DNA of 6,089 nucleotides from DATJQA01 sp038057515 (GTDB lineage Bacteria; Patescibacteriota; Minisyncoccia; UBA6257; 2-01-FULL-56-20): NCBI GenBank assembly GCA_038057515.1, contig JBBUDB010000043.1:1-6089 (forward strand). The letters run 5' to 3'. The notes under the pieces are model-generated. The model did no database searches, was not told the DNA's origin, and saw nothing but the letters and a program-made list of their open reading frames with translations. Made by a program: the position numbers and the translations under genes. Shown here one piece after another: positions 4,751-6,089 of the stretch (position 1 is its first letter; each line of letters starts with the position of its first letter).

Positions 4751-5572
4751 TCAATTGCCGACGCACGACGAATGGCTGACGTGCAGATGGCCGTCGTGGT
4801 ACATCACAAACGCGCCAGGATTACATCCCTCGATAATTACTCTCATCGTTTTGTCCGTCGCCGCGCCCCAGGTATCCCCCGCACCCGTACCCATGCCGAA
4901 ATCCACCGCCAGAGCTCCTCCTCTTCCCGTTAGGCCTCCGTAATGACAAGAATTTACACCGTGCGAACATTTATTGTCGCACAGTGGAAAGCCTCGCGTG
5001 TAGTTGCATGTCGGGTGGCTTATGTCATAGGTGAACTTACTGCCAAGATTGATATTTTGCTCGGCCGCTCTCCGCTCAATGCAACCGATGAGCTCGGTCA
5101 GATTGGGATCGTTCGTCTTCGGATACGGCACTGGCGGCCTGTTGTTCGCCGCTACTCCGGCTAGGTTCGAGCACTTCGGCGGGGCTGGTATCGGCTCGGC
5201 AACCGAAGCAATCTCCTCCATCGTCGGCAGTTTCGTATGGAGTATCGCCGGGCTAATGGTGTTCAGGATAAGCACCACCGAAAGCAGGAGCACCAGGCCG
5301 ATCAGGGCCTGGGTGATGCGGTCTTTGGCGTCGCTCTGGACCGAGGAGTTCCCGGCCGCCACGGTGTACTGCACCGCTCCGTAGATAATCATCGCAAAAG
5401 CGAGAAGACCGCCCAGGGCCAGACCGAAGCGATAGACATCCGAGATAAAGTCCAGGGGGTTCGCGGTATAGGGACCTGGCGCGCCTTCGGGGTTCGGAGG
5501 GAGAGTGGCCTTGTCGGCAAAGCTAATGCCTGGGACGATGAACGTTAAGATGAACAGTACGAGGCGGGTCAT
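4751..5572 (-). CDS. Pilin-like two-helix domain fused to M15-like peptidase domain
   Basis: This 273-residue secreted fusion begins with a signal peptide (1-19, cleavage probable after ISFA) and a pilin-like hairpin: helix 1 about 47-66, YGAVQYTVAAGN, loop SSVQSDAKDR, helix 2 about 87-110. A linker (111-133) then leads to a Cys-rich domain with Cys134, 164, 189, 198, 202, 209, 250 and 270, an even number suited to disulfides outside the cell. The motif SCHYGG (208-213) followed by ALAVDFG (220-226), and near the end DGHLHVS (260-266), recall the zinc ligands His, Asp and His of M15 D-Ala-D-Ala carboxypeptidases (SxHxxGxAxD and HxH). Candidate ligands are His210, Asp224 and His264, with His262 nearby. 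The His-to-Asp spacing is longer than in classical M15 enzymes. It is probably a membrane- or pilus-tethered peptidoglycan peptidase. No Shine-Dalgarno is visible before the ATG. Confidence 0.83.
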   Translation of the reverse strand: MTRLVLFILTFIVPGISFADKATLPPNPEGAPGPYTANPLDFISDVYRFGLALGGLLAFAMIIYGAVQYTVAAGNSSVQSDAKDRITQALIGLVLLLSVVLILNTISPAILHTKLPTMEEIASVAEPIPAPPKCSNLAGVAANNRPPVPYPKTNDPNLTELIGCIERRAAEQNINLGSKFTYDISHPTCNYTRGFPLCDNKCSHGVNSCHYGGLTGRGGALAVDFGMGTGAGDTWGAATDKTMRVIIEGCNPGAFVMYHDGHLHVSHSSCVGN

Positions 5573-5608
5573 CGGATGATGAAGATTGGCCCGGGGGCAA
5601 TTCTTGAG

Positions 5609-6085
5609 TTAAAGACCGGGTATCCCCCTGGACTTGGCATCGCACTGAATGTTTTTCCAATCGATATTCGTCCGCCTGAGCCCGGCCACGACCGAAAAAA
5701 TTTGGTCGACGATCATGAACGAAGCCAGGGCGATCGCGATGCCGATAACCGTGCCGGTGAGAACTTTCTTTGCCCGCGAGATGAGCTCCGGATTTGCACC
5801 GGCGAAAAGGATCATGACGCCGCCGACAACGAGGAAGAGTGGCGCCAGGGCGTAAATCAGAAGCGACATCGCGAAGTAGATGATGCGCTTGACTGTTTCG
5901 AGGAGTTTGCAAAAATCGCACTTCTTCAACGGATCGTCAGAAGTGGCATCGCACGCTACCAGAAGACCATTTGGCGCCCAATAACCTCCCGACCAGATAC
6001 TGATGGCTTCGGCTCGAACAGAGAGCGGCGCGAAGATCGTGACGATGACGGCGAGCGCGACGAGAGTGATGAAGATTTTTTTCAT
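5609..6085 (-). CDS. Cys-rich VirB2/TrbC-type pilin-like protein
   Basis: This 158-residue protein is the first gene of the operon inside the window. Only four bases lie upstream of its ATG, so ribosome site and promoter cannot be judged. The signal peptide is residues 1-25 (MKK, core IFITLVALAVIVTIFAPL, cleavage after VRA). An external N-terminal segment carries Cys45, Cys56 and Cys59 in a CDATSDDPLKKCDFCK arrangement, which suggests disulfides or metal binding. Helix 1 is about 69-95 and ends in LFAGANP, then the loop ELISRAKK and helix 2 (about 108-134). A C-terminal stretch to residue 158 contains Cys148. The two-helix core aligns with the other pilins, but the extra N-terminal module makes it a distinct type. 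The gap to the fusion gene downstream is 36 bases. It probably belongs to the same T4SS pilus complex. Confidence 0.82.
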   Translation of the reverse strand: MKKIFITLVALAVIVTIFAPLSVRAEAISIWSGGYWAPNGLLVACDATSDDPLKKCDFCKLLETVKRIIYFAMSLLIYALAPLFLVVGGVMILFAGANPELISRAKKVLTGTVIGIAIALASFMIVDQIFSVVAGLRRTNIDWKNIQCDAKSRGIPGL

Positions 6086-6089
6086 ATAA

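Noticed and set aside
5585..5605. Hairpin at TTGGCCCGGGGGCAA between two minus-strand genes
   Set aside because: The symmetric pairing leaves almost no loop and contains a mismatch, and no T-run follows on the minus strand, so it is not called a terminator.

Overview
The window looks like a piece of a Candidate Phyla Radiation (Patescibacteria, probably Parcubacteria-like) genome. The basis is gene content. The minus strand carries a tightly packed run of small secreted proteins built on the two-helix VirB2/TrbC-type pilin plan, one of them fused to an M15-peptidase-like zinc domain, a combination I associate with the type IV secretion/pilus loci of that group. The assignment rests on remembered family patterns and is not proven by a marker gene. 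TGA is used as a stop, so the code is the standard bacterial one.

Layout. Positions 1-96 are a leader with an 8-bp inverted repeat and a perfect TTGACA box. Positions 97-2206 hold a three-gene plus-strand operon of unrecognised function: a small basic protein with an Ig-like beta domain, a mostly helical protein with a C-terminal membrane anchor, and a polytopic membrane protein with a proline hinge and a C-terminal soluble domain. Each has a clear or acceptable Shine-Dalgarno sequence. Positions 2207-2503 are a convergent intergenic region with two terminator hairpins, a 24-bp direct repeat pair and an orphan Shine-Dalgarno block.

Positions 2504-6085 are a minus-strand operon of seven genes, transcribed from right to left. 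The order is a Cys-rich pilin-like protein (6085-5609), a pilin-M15-like fusion (5572-4751), a membrane-anchored accessory protein (4734-4216), then four pilin-like proteins (4216-3827, 3830-3489, 3429-2974, 2878-2504). Two junctions overlap (TGATG and ATGA), which points to translational coupling. The upstream end of this operon is outside the window.

Working together, the minus-strand genes plausibly supply several different pilin subunits, a pilus- or membrane-tethered cell-wall hydrolase and an accessory protein to a minimal type IV secretion or pilus machine. The ATPase (VirB4) and channel proteins are not in this window. The main points for follow-up are the set of six two-helix modules in one operon, the pilin-peptidase fusion, the paired cysteines in two pilins, and a repeat-encoded Gly/Ser tail on one pilin.
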